Positions 54,747 through 64,000 of a stretch of DNA of 64,000 bases are shown piece by piece (position 1 is the first letter of the stretch; each line of letters starts with the position of its first letter). The notes under the pieces are model-generated. The model was not told the origin of the DNA. It saw only the letters and a list, made by a program, of their open reading frames with translations, and did no database searches. The DNA lies in assembly GCA_945868305.1 (NCBI GenBank), contig CAMBKU010000001.1, forward strand, positions 1 through 64,000, written 5' to 3'. Source of the stretch: an uncultured Lachnospiraceae bacterium (lineage in GTDB: Bacteria > Bacillota > Clostridia > Lachnospirales > Lachnospiraceae). A program made the translations under genes and the position numbers.

Positions 54747-55934
54747 ATGGAAAAATTACTTTTTACTTCTGAGTCAGTTACAGAGGGACATCCGGATAAA
54801 GTGTGTGACGCCGTTTCAGACGCCATTTTGGATGCATGCATGACAGAAGATCCAATGAGCCGTGTTGCATGTGAGACGGCAAGCTGTACAGGATTTATCC
54901 TGGTCACAGGTGAGATTACCACAAAAGCTAATCTTGATATTCCGGGAATTGTCCGCAAAACAGTAAATGAGATTGGATACAATGATGCAAAGACGGGATT
55001 TGATGGAAATACCTGTGCAGTTATGGTTGCACTTGACCAGCAGTCGCCGGATATTGCGATGGGTGTCGATAAAGCACTTGAAGCAAGAGAAAATAAAATG
55101 TCCGATGCTGAAATCGAAGCAATCGGTGCCGGAGATCAGGGTATGATGTTTGGTTATGCAACAAATGAAACGGAAGACTATATGCCGTATCCGATTTCTC
55201 TGGCTCACAAGCTTTCACGTCAGCTTACCAAGGTAAGAAAAGACGGCACATTAGCTTATTTAAGACCGGATGGAAAGACACAGGTTTCTGTAGAATATGA
55301 CGAAGCAGGAAAGCCGGTTCGTCTGGAAGCAGTCGTTCTTTCTACGCAGCATGATGAGGATGTGACGCAGGAGCAGATTCATAAGGATATTAAAAAATAT
55401 GTATTCGATCCGGTTCTCCCGGCAGAAATGGTAGATAAGGATACCAAGTTCTTCATCAATCCGACTGGACGTTTCGTTATCGGTGGACCGCACGGAGATG
55501 CAGGCCTTACCGGAAGAAAGATCATCGTAGATACATACGGTGGAATGGCACGTCATGGTGGCGGAGCTTTCTCCGGAAAAGACTGTACAAAGGTGGATCG
55601 TTCTGCAGCATACGCAGCACGCTATGTTGCAAAGAACCTGGTTGCAGCAGGACTGGCAGACAAGTGTGAGATTCAGTTATCCTATGCGATTGGTGTTGCA
55701 CAGCCGACATCCATCAATGTAGATACTTTTGGTACCGGAAAATTATCCGGCGAGAAGTTAGTGGAGATTGTGCGTGAGAATTTTGACCTTCGTCCGGCTG
55801 GCATTATCAAAATGCTGGATTTGAGAAGACCAATCTACCGTCCGACTGCAGCATACGGACACTTTGGACGTAATGATTTGAATCTTCCATGGGAAGCATT
55901 AAATAAAGTAGAGGACTTAAAGAAGTACTTATAA
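54747..55934 (+). CDS. metK: S-adenosylmethionine synthetase
   Basis: A 395-residue MetK that makes SAM from methionine and ATP. Signature stretches are [24 protein letters not shown] and [16 protein letters not shown]. Length is normal. AAAGGAG precedes the ATG. It is controlled by the SAM-I riboswitch directly upstream, a classical feedback loop in Firmicutes. Confidence 0.97.
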   Translation: MEKLLFTSESVTEGHPDKVCDAVSDAILDACMTEDPMSRVACETASCTGFILVTGEITTKANLDIPGIVRKTVNEIGYNDAKTGFDGNTCAVMVALDQQSPDIAMGVDKALEARENKMSDAEIEAIGAGDQGMMFGYATNETEDYMPYPISLAHKLSRQLTKVRKDGTLAYLRPDGKTQVSVEYDEAGKPVRLEAVVLSTQHDEDVTQEQIHKDIKKYVFDPVLPAEMVDKDTKFFINPTGRFVIGGPHGDAGLTGRKIIVDTYGGMARHGGGAFSGKDCTKVDRSAAYAARYVAKNLVAAGLADKCEIQLSYAIGVAQPTSINVDTFGTGKLSGEKLVEIVRENFDLRPAGIIKMLDLRRPIYRPTAAYGHFGRNDLNLPWEALNKVEDLKKYL

Positions 55935-56002
55935 GAAAAAGAGTTTATGAAATGTTTATAAATATTTGTGCGTAAATTTATAGGCTTTTGGCTTTTTCGT
56001 GC

Positions 56003-56036
56003 TATAATTAAGAAGCGGTAAAACTACCGCTTCTTA
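56003..56036 (+). promoter_or_regulatory. TATAAT box and perfect hairpin before the kinase gene
   Basis: TATAAT (56003-56008) is followed directly by TAAGAAGCGGTA (56009-56020) and its exact reverse complement (56025-56036). The -35 box is poor. The hairpin could end the metK transcript or cap the 5' end of the kinase mRNA. Confidence 0.5.
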
Positions 56037-56068
56037 ATTTATTTATGGAAAACGAGGAACAGGTTATG

Positions 56069-57556
56069 AAGCTTAAGACGAGACTGCTTATATCATTTTG
56101 CATCATGATATTTGTGCCAATAGGTCTGATTGGTGCGCTGCTGATTGGTTTTAAGAACTTTCAGATAAAGAACTTAGAGCAGACCTATGGGTTGGAAGGA
56201 ATGTCAAATTATAATTATCTGACGAATTCTTTACAGTTGTTAAACCGGTTTACCAGGGAGGATTTTGAAAAGCTGCAAAAGATAGCAGAAGAAGAACCGG
56301 AAAAGCTTGAAGAAATTTCCTATCTGGAAGAATTGAATCGAAAGCTTCAGGAAAAATATTCTTATATCATTGTGCGCAAAGATGCAGAAGTCATTTTCGA
56401 GGGAATTGATGATGCAAAGGAGCTGCCAAGACAGCTTCCGGGATATGGAGAGTCGGATGCGGATGAGAACAGCGGTATATATATAGACGGAGAAGTACAG
56501 GCACTGTTGAAGCAGGTGGATTTTAAGTATACGGATGGGTCACAGGGAAGTTTGTTTCTTGTCATGACGGTGCAGCAGTTACTGCCGGAAATTAAGCAGC
56601 TTGTAGTAGATTTAATTGTATCCGTATTGTTGATTTTATGTTTTACAGCAGCAATGATGTCCATTTGGATTTACAGGGGCATTATCAATCCAATTAAAAA
56701 ACTCGAGGTGGCGACGCAGAACATCAAAGAGGGTAATCTGGATTTTACGATAGATGCAGACAGTAATGATGAAGTGGGTGAACTGTGCCGGAATTTTGAG
56801 GAGATGCGTCAGCGGCTAAAGGATAATGCGGAAGAAAAGCTAGCCAATGAAAAAGAAAATAAAGTGCTGATTAGTAATATTTCTCATGACCTGAAAACAC
56901 CGATTACCGCCATCAAAGGTTATGTGGAGGGAATCATGGACGGTGTGGCGGATACGCCGGAAAAGCGAGATCGTTACATTCGTACCATTTATAACAAAGC
57001 AAATGAGATGACGACGTTGATCAATGAATTGACGGTTTATTCTCAAATTGACACGAACCGTATTCCTTATAATTTTCAAAAGATTAATGTGGCAGATTAT
57101 TTTAATGACTGTGTGGAAGAACTTGGCTTAGAATTGGAAGCCCGAAATATTGGATTGTCTTATTATAATTATGCAGAGGATGGTGTGGTCATTATTGCAG
57201 ACCCGGAGCAATTATCCCGTGTGATTCATAATATCGTTGGAAATTCTGTGAAATATCTGGATAAGGCAAAGGGATTTATCAATATTCGTATTAAGGATGT
57301 CGGGGATTTCATTCAGGTAGAAATTGAAGATAATGGAAAAGGAATTGCGGCAAAGGATCTGCCGTATATCTTTGACAGGTTTTACCGCACGGATGCATCC
57401 AGGAACTCTGCGACGGGCGGAAGCGGTATAGGATTATCTATCGTGCGCAAGATTATCGAGGATCATGGAGGGAAAATCTGGGCGACCAGTAAAGAGGAAA
57501 CAGGAACGATTATGTACTTTGTAATAAGAAAATATCAGGAGGTGCCGAATGAATAG
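56069..57556 (+). CDS. Sensor histidine kinase
   Basis: A 495-residue membrane kinase: a first membrane helix (about 7-28), an extracellular sensor part (about 29-180), a second helix, a HAMP domain (about 210-262), the phosphoacceptor helix with SNISHDLKTPITAIKGY and an ATPase with NIVGNSVKYL, DNGKGI, FDRFYRTD and GGSGIGLSI. The start at 56069 has GAGGAACAGG upstream; an in-frame ATG at 56045 lacks a site. It overlaps the response regulator gene by eight bases. The signal is unknown; the sensor part resembles no named family. Confidence 0.92.
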   Translation, partial: KLKTRLLISFCIMIFVPIGLIGALLIGFKNFQIKNLEQTYGLEGMSNYNYLTNSLQLLNRFTREDFEKLQKIAEEEPEKLEEISYLEELNRKLQEKYSYIIVRKDAEVIFEGIDDAKELPRQLPGYGESDADENSGIYIDGEVQALLKQVDFKYTDGSQGSLFLVMTVQQLLPEIKQLVVDLIVSVLLILCFTAAMMSIWIYRGIINPIKKLEVATQNIKEGNLDFTIDADSNDEVGELCRNFEEMRQRLKDNAEEKLANEKENKVLISNISHDLKTPITAIKGYVEGIMDGVADTPEKRDRYIRTIYNKANEMTTLINELTVYSQIDTNRIPYNFQKINVADYFNDCVEELGLELEARNIGLSYYNYAEDGVVIIADPEQLSRVIHNIVGNSVKYLDKAKGFINIRIKDVGDFIQVEIEDNGKGIAAKDLPYIFDRFYRTDASRNSATGGSGIGLSIVRKIIEDHGGKIWATSKEETGTIMYFVIRKYQEVPNE

Positions 57557-58244
57557 GATTTTAATCGTAGAGGATGAGGTGGCAATTGCAGAATTGGAAC
57601 GGGATTATCTGGAGCTGAGTGGCTTTCAGGTGGAGATTGAAAATGATGGGGACACCGGGCTTGCACGGGCGCTTGGTGAAGAATTTGATATGTATATTCT
57701 GGATTTGATGCTTCCGGGAACGGATGGATTTGAAATCTGCCGCAGGATCCGCGAGGTGAAAAATACACCGATTCTGATGGTATCTGCGAAAAAAGATGAT
57801 ATTGATAAGATTAGAGGACTGGGCCTGGGGGCAGACGACTATATTACAAAGCCGTTTTCCCCCAGTGAGCTGGTAGCGAGAGTGAAAGCGCATCTTTCCC
57901 GTTATGAGCGCTTGATTGGCAGCAGTGCCAATGCCCAGAACAATGATGTAATAGAAATCCGAGGCATTCGCATCGATAAGACAGCGAGAAGGGTGTGGAT
58001 CAACGATGAAGAAAAGCAGTTTACTACAAAAGAGTTTGATTTGCTGACCTTTTTGGCGGAGCATCCGAACCATGTTTTTACCAAGGAAGAATTGTTCCGG
58101 GAAATCTGGGATATGGAATCAATTGGGGATATTGCAACAGTTACAGTCCATATCAAAAAAATCCGTGAGAAGATTGAACTTGATACGGCAAAACCACAGT
58201 ATATTGAAACAATCTGGGGCGTTGGGTACCGCTTTAAGGTCTAA
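57549..58244 (+). CDS. OmpR-type response regulator
   Basis: A 231-residue response regulator with a receiver domain (phosphoacceptor D52 in LDLMLPGTDGFE, acidic pocket ED in VEDEVA, and the Lys of ITKPFSP) and a C-terminal winged helix of the OmpR/PhoB class. AGGAGG precedes the ATG. It is translated coupled to the kinase. Targets cannot be read from the sequence; a terminator follows at 58284. Confidence 0.94.
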   Translation: MNRILIVEDEVAIAELERDYLELSGFQVEIENDGDTGLARALGEEFDMYILDLMLPGTDGFEICRRIREVKNTPILMVSAKKDDIDKIRGLGLGADDYITKPFSPSELVARVKAHLSRYERLIGSSANAQNNDVIEIRGIRIDKTARRVWINDEEKQFTTKEFDLLTFLAEHPNHVFTKEELFREIWDMESIGDIATVTVHIKKIREKIELDTAKPQYIETIWGVGYRFKV

Positions 58245-58283
58245 GCAAAGCATTACATCTGTATTTGGGTGAATATAACGACA

Positions 58284-58314
58284 AAAAATGCGAGGTTGTC
58301 TGCCTCGCATTTTT
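58284..58314. terminator. Bidirectional terminator
   Basis: AAAAATGCGAGG (58284-58295) pairs exactly with CCTCGCATTTTT (58303-58314). It ends the two-component unit and, from the other strand, hydG. Confidence 0.92.
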
Positions 58315-58319
58315 GATGT

Positions 58320-59738
58320 CTAGAAGCGGAAATCTCTTTGTCCTTCATGGATGTTTTCGATATATTCCGTGGCTTTTTTTCGAACGGTTTCGTTTGGAAT
58401 GTTTTTTAATTCTTTGGCAATCAGTTTTTCGCCGATTGCTCTTGTTTCCGGGGAAGCATAGTCCTCTAAATATTCTTTTAATGTCATAAGTGCATTTGGA
58501 TGACAGCAGTTTACAATCTGCTTACTCTTTAGCAGACTCATAAAACGGTCGCCGGTTCTTCCGGCGCGATAACAGGCAGTGCAAAAGCTTGGGACATAGC
58601 CTAAATCCATAAGCCAGTGTACAACCTCATCCAGACTGCGGCGATCGGAAACATCGAACTGTGCCGAGTTTTCATCTTCCGGTTCCGGTTCTGCATATCC
58701 GCCTACGCTGGTGCGGGAGCCGCCAGAAATCTGAGAAATACCAAGATGTAATACTCGTTTTCTGCTTTCAGCGGATTCTCTGGTAGATACAATCATGCCG
58801 GTGTATGGAACGGCAATACGGATACAGGCAACAATCTTTGCGAAGGTATCATCGGAAATCCCATTGTCGAATACATCGGGATCAATATCGTCGGCACGTC
58901 TTACGCGGGGAACGCTGATGGTGTGTGGCCCAACTCCGGTGTAGGCTTCCAGATGTTCTGCATGCATGATAATTCCGGTAAAATCGTAACGGTAATTATT
59001 AAGACCAAATAAAACGCCAAGACCGATGTCGTCGATGCCGCCTTCCCTTGCGCGGTCCATAGCCTCTGTGTGGTAAGCATAGTCGGATTTTGGACCTGTC
59101 GGATGCAGTTTTTCATAGGATTCTTTGTTGTAGGTCTCCTGAAAAAGGATATATGTTCCGATGCCTGCTTCCTTCAACCGGGTATAATTTTCTACAGTGG
59201 TGGCAGCAATATTGACATTGACACGGCGGATGGCGCCGTTTTTGTGCTTGATGCTGTAGATGGTCTTGATGCTTTCCAATATATATTCTAACGGGTTGTT
59301 GACCGGGTCTTCCCCGGCTTCGATGGCAAGACGTTTGTGTCCCATATCCTGTAAAGCAATGACTTCTTTTTTGATTTCTTCCTGAGTCATTTTCTTTCGC
59401 GTGATATGTTTATTCTTTGCGTGGTAAGGACAGTATTCGCAGCCGTTGATGCAGTAGTTGGACAGATAGAGCGGGGCAAACATAACGATACGGTTGCCGT
59501 AAAACTCTTTTTTGATTTTTTCTGCCAGTGCATAGATTTTTTCGTTTAAATCCTCTAATTCACAGTCCAGAAGTACGATAGCCTCTTTATGAGAAATGCC
59601 TTTCATTTTTGCCGCTTTTTCAAGAATCTGTTCAATCAGATTCCGGTTATTCTTATTCTTTTCGGCATAATCCAGACATTCCTGGATTTCTTCGTCACTG
59701 ATAAATTCTTCTGCTTTTGGTGACATTACATTGTACAT
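58320..59738 (-). CDS. hydG: [FeFe] hydrogenase maturase HydG
   Basis: A 472-residue radical SAM enzyme that cleaves tyrosine to supply CO and cyanide for the H-cluster. The radical SAM site is C96-x3-C100-x2-C103 (CINGCEYC), and the C-terminal auxiliary cluster motif CTACYRAGRTGD with a following CC pair is kept. This C-terminal motif separates HydG from ThiH. AAGGAGGAAAACC precedes the ATG. hydE and hydF are not in the window, so the gene is isolated. It implies that the organism makes an [FeFe] hydrogenase. Confidence 0.93.
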   Translation of the reverse strand: MYNVMSPKAEEFISDEEIQECLDYAEKNKNNRNLIEQILEKAAKMKGISHKEAIVLLDCELEDLNEKIYALAEKIKKEFYGNRIVMFAPLYLSNYCINGCEYCPYHAKNKHITRKKMTQEEIKKEVIALQDMGHKRLAIEAGEDPVNNPLEYILESIKTIYSIKHKNGAIRRVNVNIAATTVENYTRLKEAGIGTYILFQETYNKESYEKLHPTGPKSDYAYHTEAMDRAREGGIDDIGLGVLFGLNNYRYDFTGIIMHAEHLEAYTGVGPHTISVPRVRRADDIDPDVFDNGISDDTFAKIVACIRIAVPYTGMIVSTRESAESRKRVLHLGISQISGGSRTSVGGYAEPEPEDENSAQFDVSDRRSLDEVVHWLMDLGYVPSFCTACYRAGRTGDRFMSLLKSKQIVNCCHPNALMTLKEYLEDYASPETRAIGEKLIAKELKNIPNETVRKKATEYIENIHEGQRDFRF

Positions 59739-59787
59739 GGTTTTCCTCCTTATCCTTCAGAAAATTCTTTCGGTCAGTTTTGTGTAC

Positions 59788-59850
59788 GGGTAATTATGAA
59801 ATTGTGTTGCCGTTTGTGTAAGGAAAAGCCCCGACACTTACGAGCTTTCT
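59788..59850. repeat. Possible partial relative of the left-end palindrome
   Basis: GGGTAATTATGAAAT (59788-59802) differs from the tip of the left-end palindrome (GGGTAATTGTGAAAT at 4-18) by one base. The following stretch has GTGTAAGG and CGACACTTACG, an imperfect repeat. It lies in the gap between hydG and the SDR gene. This may be a remnant of a dispersed intergenic repeat. Confidence 0.35.
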
Positions 59851-59912
59851 TATTATAACGCGGTGGACTTAAGACGTCCAGAACTTTTTGGAGGTTAAAA
59901 GAAAACCCTGTT

Positions 59913-60647
59913 TTAAATCCAGCCGCCGTCTAAAGTGATAACCTGTCCGGTTAAATAGGAATGCCCTGTTGCAAGACAGAAGGTAAGTTCAGCTACTTCC
60001 TCCGGTGTACCGTAGCGTCCTGCCGGGATATCGTCTTCCAGTTCTTTGCGTTCCTCCGGAGAAAAGCAGGCATTCATTTCGGTATCAATCACGCCGCAGG
60101 CGATGGCATTGACCTGGATGCAGCTTGGAGCAAGTTCTTTGGCGAGAGCTTTGGTAAAGGCGTTGATTCCGCCTTTACAGGCAGAGTAGGCCACTTCACA
60201 GGAGGCACCGACCAGTCCCCAGACCGAGGAAATATTGATGATTTTTCCGGATTTTTTATGAACCATATACGGAACGGCACACTTGCAGGTGGAAAAGACC
60301 GAAGTCAGGTTTGTTGCAACGATGCGGTTCCAGTCTGTAATGTCCATATCGGTTAAAAGACCAATGTGAGAGATACCAGCATTATTGATTAAAATGTCTA
60401 CACCGCCGAAGGCTTTTTCAGCCTCCTGGAACATTGTTTTCACAAAATCAAAATTGCCGATATCCCCGATACAGCAAAGACATTGGACAGCACAGGTATT
60501 TTTTAATTCACCAGCCAGGGCATATAAGGTGTCTGCAGAATGGGAGCAGTTTAAAACAAGATTACAGCCTTCTGTAGCAAAACGGCGGGCGATGGCAGCG
60601 CCGATTCCCCGGGATGCACCAGTGATGAGTACAGTATTTGTATGCAT
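59913..60647 (-). CDS. SDR family reductase, FabG-like
   Basis: A 244-residue short-chain dehydrogenase. The nucleotide loop is TGASRGIG (about 9-16), followed by NNAG, the catalytic Ser in NISSVWG and YSACK. It resembles 3-oxoacyl-ACP reductase FabG, but no fab genes are near and two extra Cys-rich spots (CLCC) are seen, so the substrate is unknown. AAAGGAGG precedes the ATG. It forms a single-gene unit. Confidence 0.9.
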   Translation of the reverse strand: MHTNTVLITGASRGIGAAIARRFATEGCNLVLNCSHSADTLYALAGELKNTCAVQCLCCIGDIGNFDFVKTMFQEAEKAFGGVDILINNAGISHIGLLTDMDITDWNRIVATNLTSVFSTCKCAVPYMVHKKSGKIINISSVWGLVGASCEVAYSACKGGINAFTKALAKELAPSCIQVNAIACGVIDTEMNACFSPEERKELEDDIPAGRYGTPEEVAELTFCLATGHSYLTGQVITLDGGWI

Positions 60648-60790
60648 GAGTTACCTCCTTTAACATTTAAATTATTATAACATATTGTGCGGTAAAAGCA
60701 GAAGGATATATTGTTGCGCAAAGACGGAGTAAATGATACAATAAGACAGAAAATGTAACAAAAAAAGGACAGAAGGGAGAAAAATGTGTG

Positions 60791-62284
60791 ATGGAGTTAC
60801 GAAAAGAAGAAAAAAGAGAAAAAGGTGTCAATAAATTTGTGTTAATTATAGTGACGGTAATAGACTTGTTTCTGTTTGTGGGGTATATTGCTGACTATTA
60901 TCAGGGAAATATTTCATTTGGCTTTATGCTTGCGGTTGTGTTGGCTGTTCTGGTTACCATGGCATTAAATTATGTGGCATATTTCCGGAGGGAATGGAGT
61001 GGAATTTTCAAATATATATCGATTACGGGTTATGTCGTGGTATATGCACTGGCACTACTTGGCGCACAAAATGATTTGGTGTTTATGATGGTGTTTCCGC
61101 TGACGATTAGCTATATTTTATATTATGATTTGCAGATGATTTTAAAAATGGCAGTGGTATTTTGCGTGATAAATATGGTTGATGTGGTTTATGTTATTGC
61201 TGGACTGGGACATATGCATTCAGGGGCGGAATTAAATAGCACTTCTATTTTGCTCCAGTCTGCATCAGTTATTGTTTATATGATTGTACTCTGTGGAACA
61301 ACAGCTATTTCGAATCGAAATAATTTTACAAAGCTTCAAAGTATTAGTGAGGAAAAAGAAAAAAGCGCTGGATTACTTTCGGATGTTTTAAAAATTGTGG
61401 AGATAGTGAGGCAAAATTCATTGGAATCTCAACAGTATATCAGAGAATTAGGAAATGATATTGAAACTACAGCATCTGCATTGGAAGATATCTCTGTGGG
61501 AAATAGCAACAATGCAACTAGCATTAGTCGGCAGACAACGATGACGGAAAATATCCAGAATATGATTCAGGAGACAAAACAAATGTCAGATGAAATGTTA
61601 AAACTTGCGGAGCAGTCTAAAGAGGCGGTAAAAGGGGGAAGAAAAGCGGTTGATAATTTGCAGCAGCAGTCTCAGAAGACACAGGCTGCAAATGAACAAG
61701 TAGTTGCTTCTGTAACAAAGCTAATCGAAAATGCCAAGGAAGTAGAAGAAATTACGACACAGATTTTTTCTATTTCCAGCCAGACAAATTTACTCGCACT
61801 AAATGCATCTATTGAGAGTGCAAGAGCAGGTGAGGCGGGAAAAGGTTTTGCGGTAGTAGCGGATGAAATCAGACAGCTTGCGGATGAGACCAGAAAACTG
61901 ACGGAAGGAATTCAACATATTGTTGAGGAGCTGCAGGAAAATGCGGATAGCGCGAAAAATACGGTGGATAACGTTATGGCAGCTGCAGATGAAGAATACG
62001 CATTGATTGGAAGTGCGAACGAGCAGTTTGATGGGATAGGAGATAGAATGAATGGGCTGAATCAGAATGTCCAGGAGATTTATGGAAAGATAGAAGAAAT
62101 TTTGGAATCGAATCATGTGATTGTAGACAGCATAAATCAGATTTCTGCTGTAAGTCAGGAAGTTTCAGCAAGTACACAGCAGGCAGTAGAACTTGGAGAA
62201 GATACGAACGGAAAAGCAAAGCAGCTAAGAAAGCTGATGGAAGAAATGCTTCATACGGTGGAGAGCATTGATAAATACAGATAG
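60791..62284 (+). CDS. Methyl-accepting chemotaxis protein with six-helix membrane part
   Basis: A 497-residue receptor. About six membrane helices (about 15-175) replace the usual periplasmic sensor, so the sensor may be within the membrane. The cytoplasmic part is a long coiled coil with the signalling tip [33 protein letters not shown], shown here only as the family pattern, followed by [14 protein letters not shown]. No HAMP is obvious. GTG 60788 is an alternative start. It signals to CheA and implies motility. Confidence 0.9.
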   Translation: MELRKEEKREKGVNKFVLIIVTVIDLFLFVGYIADYYQGNISFGFMLAVVLAVLVTMALNYVAYFRREWSGIFKYISITGYVVVYALALLGAQNDLVFMMVFPLTISYILYYDLQMILKMAVVFCVINMVDVVYVIAGLGHMHSGAELNSTSILLQSASVIVYMIVLCGTTAISNRNNFTKLQSISEEKEKSAGLLSDVLKIVEIVRQNSLESQQYIRELGNDIETTASALEDISVGNSNNATSISRQTTMTENIQNMIQETKQMSDEMLKLAEQSKEAVKGGRKAVDNLQQQSQKTQAANEQVVASVTKLIENAKEVEEITTQIFSISSQTNLLALNASIESARAGEAGKGFAVVADEIRQLADETRKLTEGIQHIVEELQENADSAKNTVDNVMAAADEEYALIGSANEQFDGIGDRMNGLNQNVQEIYGKIEEILESNHVIVDSINQISAVSQEVSASTQQAVELGEDTNGKAKQLRKLMEEMLHTVESIDKYR

Positions 62285-62379
62285 AGGGATGACAGAGAAG
62301 TGTAATTGGAATTGTACAAAAATGGATTCTAAAAATTGTGAAAAAATTCTAAAGTTGTATGGAAAAAAGAAGAAGATTA

Positions 62380-62415
62380 TTGCTAAATGAGTGAAATATG
62401 TTATAATAATAACAT
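62380..62415 (+). promoter_or_regulatory. Promoter of hpf with inverted repeat
   Basis: TTGCTA (62380-62385) and TATAAT (62402-62407) are 16 bases apart. ATGTTAT (62398-62404) and ATAACAT (62409-62415) form an inverted repeat over the -10 box. Confidence 0.5.
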
Positions 62416-62458
62416 GATATAAATAGGTATCAAATATAGCAAAAAGGGGTTGGACATC

Positions 62459-62986
62459 ATGCGTATTACAATTACTGGAAGAAATATTGATTTAACCGAT
62501 GGACTGAAAGGAGCCGTTGAAGAAAAGTTATCAAAGTTAGAGAAGTATTTTACACCCGACACCGATGTATTCGTAACATTGAGCGTAGAGAAAGAAAGAC
62601 AAAAGATAGAAGTTACAATTCCGATGAAAGGCAATATTATCCGTTCTGAGCAGGTCAGCAACGATATGTATGTATCGATTGACCTGGTGGAGGAAGTCAT
62701 CGAGAGACAGCTTAAAAAATATAAGACGAAAATCATCTCAAAGCAGCAGACAAACAGTAATTTGCGTCAGGAATTTATCGAGAAGGATTCCGGTACGGAA
62801 GAGGATATTAAGATTATCCGTTCTAAGAAATTTGGTATGAAGCCGATGTATCCGGAAGATGCCTGTGTACAGATGGAATTGTTAGGACATAATTTCTTCG
62901 TATTCCGCAATGCTGAGACGGAGGAAGTCAATGTAGTATACAAGAGAAAAGGGAATACTTACGGTTTGATTGAACCGGAATGTTAA
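62459..62986 (+). CDS. hpf: Long-form hibernation promoting factor
   Basis: A 175-residue ribosome hibernation factor of the long type. The N-terminal S30AE domain (about 1-95) and the C-terminal dimerisation domain (about 115-175, with IIRSKKFGMKPMYPEDAC and LLGHNFFVFRNAET) are both present. It joins 70S ribosomes into inactive 100S dimers in stationary phase. ATG 62459 follows AAGGGG; an in-frame start nine bases upstream is poorer. Confidence 0.95.
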   Translation: MRITITGRNIDLTDGLKGAVEEKLSKLEKYFTPDTDVFVTLSVEKERQKIEVTIPMKGNIIRSEQVSNDMYVSIDLVEEVIERQLKKYKTKIISKQQTNSNLRQEFIEKDSGTEEDIKIIRSKKFGMKPMYPEDACVQMELLGHNFFVFRNAETEEVNVVYKRKGNTYGLIEPEC

Positions 62987-63012
62987 GAAAATAAAGAATA
63001 GCTAAAATGAAG

Positions 63013-63072
63013 CAGACGATACAAGAAATACCCGAAAGGAAGAACGGTAAATCTTGTATCGTCTGTTTTTTT
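63013..63072 (+). terminator. Terminator of hpf
   Basis: CAGACGATACAAGA (63013-63026) pairs exactly with TCTTGTATCGTCTG (63052-63065) around a 25-base loop, followed by a T-tract. Confidence 0.88.
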
Positions 63073-63170
63073 CCTGTATAATGAACAACGGCAAAGCCTG
63101 TCAGAACAGTGTTTTGGGCGATGTCGGACAGTTTTCTCCGGGGGTATCACAGATAAGGAGGAAAACGAAA

Positions 63171-64000
63171 ATGGCAACCTATGAAATAGGGGAAAGGATC
63201 AAAAAAGCCAGAGAGGACTGCGGTATGACGCAGGAGGAACTGGCATATGGGATATGTTCGGCAGGAACATTATCCAAAATCGAGAATGGAGTTCAGGTGC
63301 CAAATAAAAAGACATTTGAATCTTTAATGCAGCGGCTTGGGGAACCGGAATATCTTTATTCCATTCATTTAAGCCGGAATGAGGTACAGGAAATGAAGTT
63401 GTACCGACAGATTGAGCGCTGCCTGCAAAGGGAAGATATGATTCGCGCAGAGCAGTTGTTAAAGCAGTATCAGGATTCCTTTGCGGGAACAAAAAGATTG
63501 GAGCAGCAGAGTTATCAGGCGATACTTGCATTCTGCCATGCGAAACAGGGAGCAGCTCCTGCACAGGTGATTGAAGAGCTGGAAGCGGCGCTGTGCCTGA
63601 CTATGAAAGGCTATCGGAGCGGACTGCCGGGAAAAAGCAAACGGCTTACGTTTGAAGAAGTATCTATTTTGAATAATATTGCGGTGCAGTATTATCGGAT
63701 GGGAGAACGGGAAAAGTCTTTTTCCTATTTAAAATGGTTAAAAGGGTATTTTGAGAAAAATGAACTGGATGAGGAGGAACAGGCTGAAATCTATCCGCTT
63801 ATTCTTTGTAATTATGCAGATATGCTCCATATGCAGGGAAAGCTAAAAGAGGCAAGAAAAGCTGCAAGGCGCGGGATATGGCTGTGTAAAGAATATGCAC
63901 AGACAGAACCGTTGGCATACTTATTGGGAAGTATGGCACGCATACTTTTATCCATGGGAAAACGGGGAGAAGCAGAGGAGTATTTCAAACAGGCCGAGTG
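63171..64000 (+). CDS. XRE helix-turn-helix regulator with TPR repeats, cut by window edge
   Basis: At least 276 codons without a stop, open at the right edge. The N-terminal XRE helix-turn-helix (about residues 5-60) has ERIKKAREDCGMTQEELAYG and LSKIENG. After it comes an all-helical region with TPR-like repeats (about 70-276), seen in ILNNIAVQYYRMGEREKSFSYL and the similar unit ending AEEYFKQAE. This is the plan of the RNPP/PlcR-Rgg-like peptide-sensing regulators. AAGGAGG precedes the ATG at 63171. The partner peptide gene, if any, would lie outside. Confidence 0.85.
   Translation, partial: MATYEIGERIKKAREDCGMTQEELAYGICSAGTLSKIENGVQVPNKKTFESLMQRLGEPEYLYSIHLSRNEVQEMKLYRQIERCLQREDMIRAEQLLKQYQDSFAGTKRLEQQSYQAILAFCHAKQGAAPAQVIEELEAALCLTMKGYRSGLPGKSKRLTFEEVSILNNIAVQYYRMGEREKSFSYLKWLKGYFEKNELDEEEQAEIYPLILCNYADMLHMQGKLKEARKAARRGIWLCKEYAQTEPLAYLLGSMARILLSMGKRGEAEEYFKQAE

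Noticed and set aside
54473-54772. A 99-codon frame across the metK leader
   Set aside because: The region is a SAM-I riboswitch with terminator; the frame runs through conserved RNA helices.

Overview
The window reads as chromosomal DNA of a Gram-positive anaerobe of the Clostridia, most likely a gut Lachnospiraceae. Supporting signs are the clostridial-type glutamate dehydrogenase, a two-gene SufC/SufB-type Fe-S system, the GlgC-GlgD pair, a HydG maturase, an EFR1-type flavodoxin-ferredoxin, an LTA synthase, SpoVG, DnaD plus a DnaC/DnaI-type loader, a SAM-I riboswitch on metK, and many DUF-type proteins typical of that family. Shine-Dalgarno sites are strong (AGGAGG type) and terminators are classical hairpin plus U-tract. 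No tRNA, rRNA, CRISPR array, transposase or phage gene was seen. The genus cannot be fixed from the sequence alone.

Layout. 1-362 is a large imperfect palindrome. 402-4625 holds an HD phosphohydrolase, an EAL-CBS-GGDEF protein, a DUF2798-type membrane protein and an SH3 cell-surface gene that seems frameshifted. 4717-6361 is gdhA with a small Cys-rich ORF before its terminator. 6416-12952 is an accessory stretch: an AT-rich WYL regulator/YcaQ-like glycosylase/RidA cassette behind a perfect 16-bp palindrome, a TetR/membrane protein/EFR1 set with two operators, and a second TetR followed by a bile-salt-hydrolase-like amidase. 12959-18393 is the most unusual part: a TetR repressor divergent from SCP2-like protein, alpha/beta hydrolase, condensation-domain-like acyltransferase, acyl carrier protein and acyl-AMP ligase, which looks like a compact lipid or acyl-conjugate pathway. 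It is followed by an LTA synthase on the other strand.

20994-22771 is the minimal Suf operon. 22831-24523 is a CsoR-type sensor with a MATE exporter. 24679-32318 has an EamA transporter, GH31 alpha-glucosidase, patatin, a small unknown protein and a large anchored surface protein with a degenerate C39-like domain. 32508-34854 has an AGCS symporter, a variant HPr and a Lys/Ala-rich protein. 34984-39990 (minus strand) is murC, then a cluster of DnaA-box-like 9-mers, then dnaD, dnaC-like and prs. 40240-51654 is mostly housekeeping: glgC, glgD, spoVG, a single-domain GlmU-type uridylyltransferase, pth, mfd, a PrsA-like lipoprotein, aroK and a LysM/G5/M23 peptidase.

51853-64000 carries murA, an HD-GYP phosphodiesterase, riboswitch-controlled metK, a two-component system, hydG, an SDR reductase, a chemotaxis receptor, hpf and the start of an XRE-TPR regulator cut by the window edge. 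Cyclic-di-GMP enzymes (two) and the chemotaxis receptor suggest a motile or surface-switching cell; the Suf, HydG and EFR1 genes fit an iron-sulfur-rich anaerobic metabolism.
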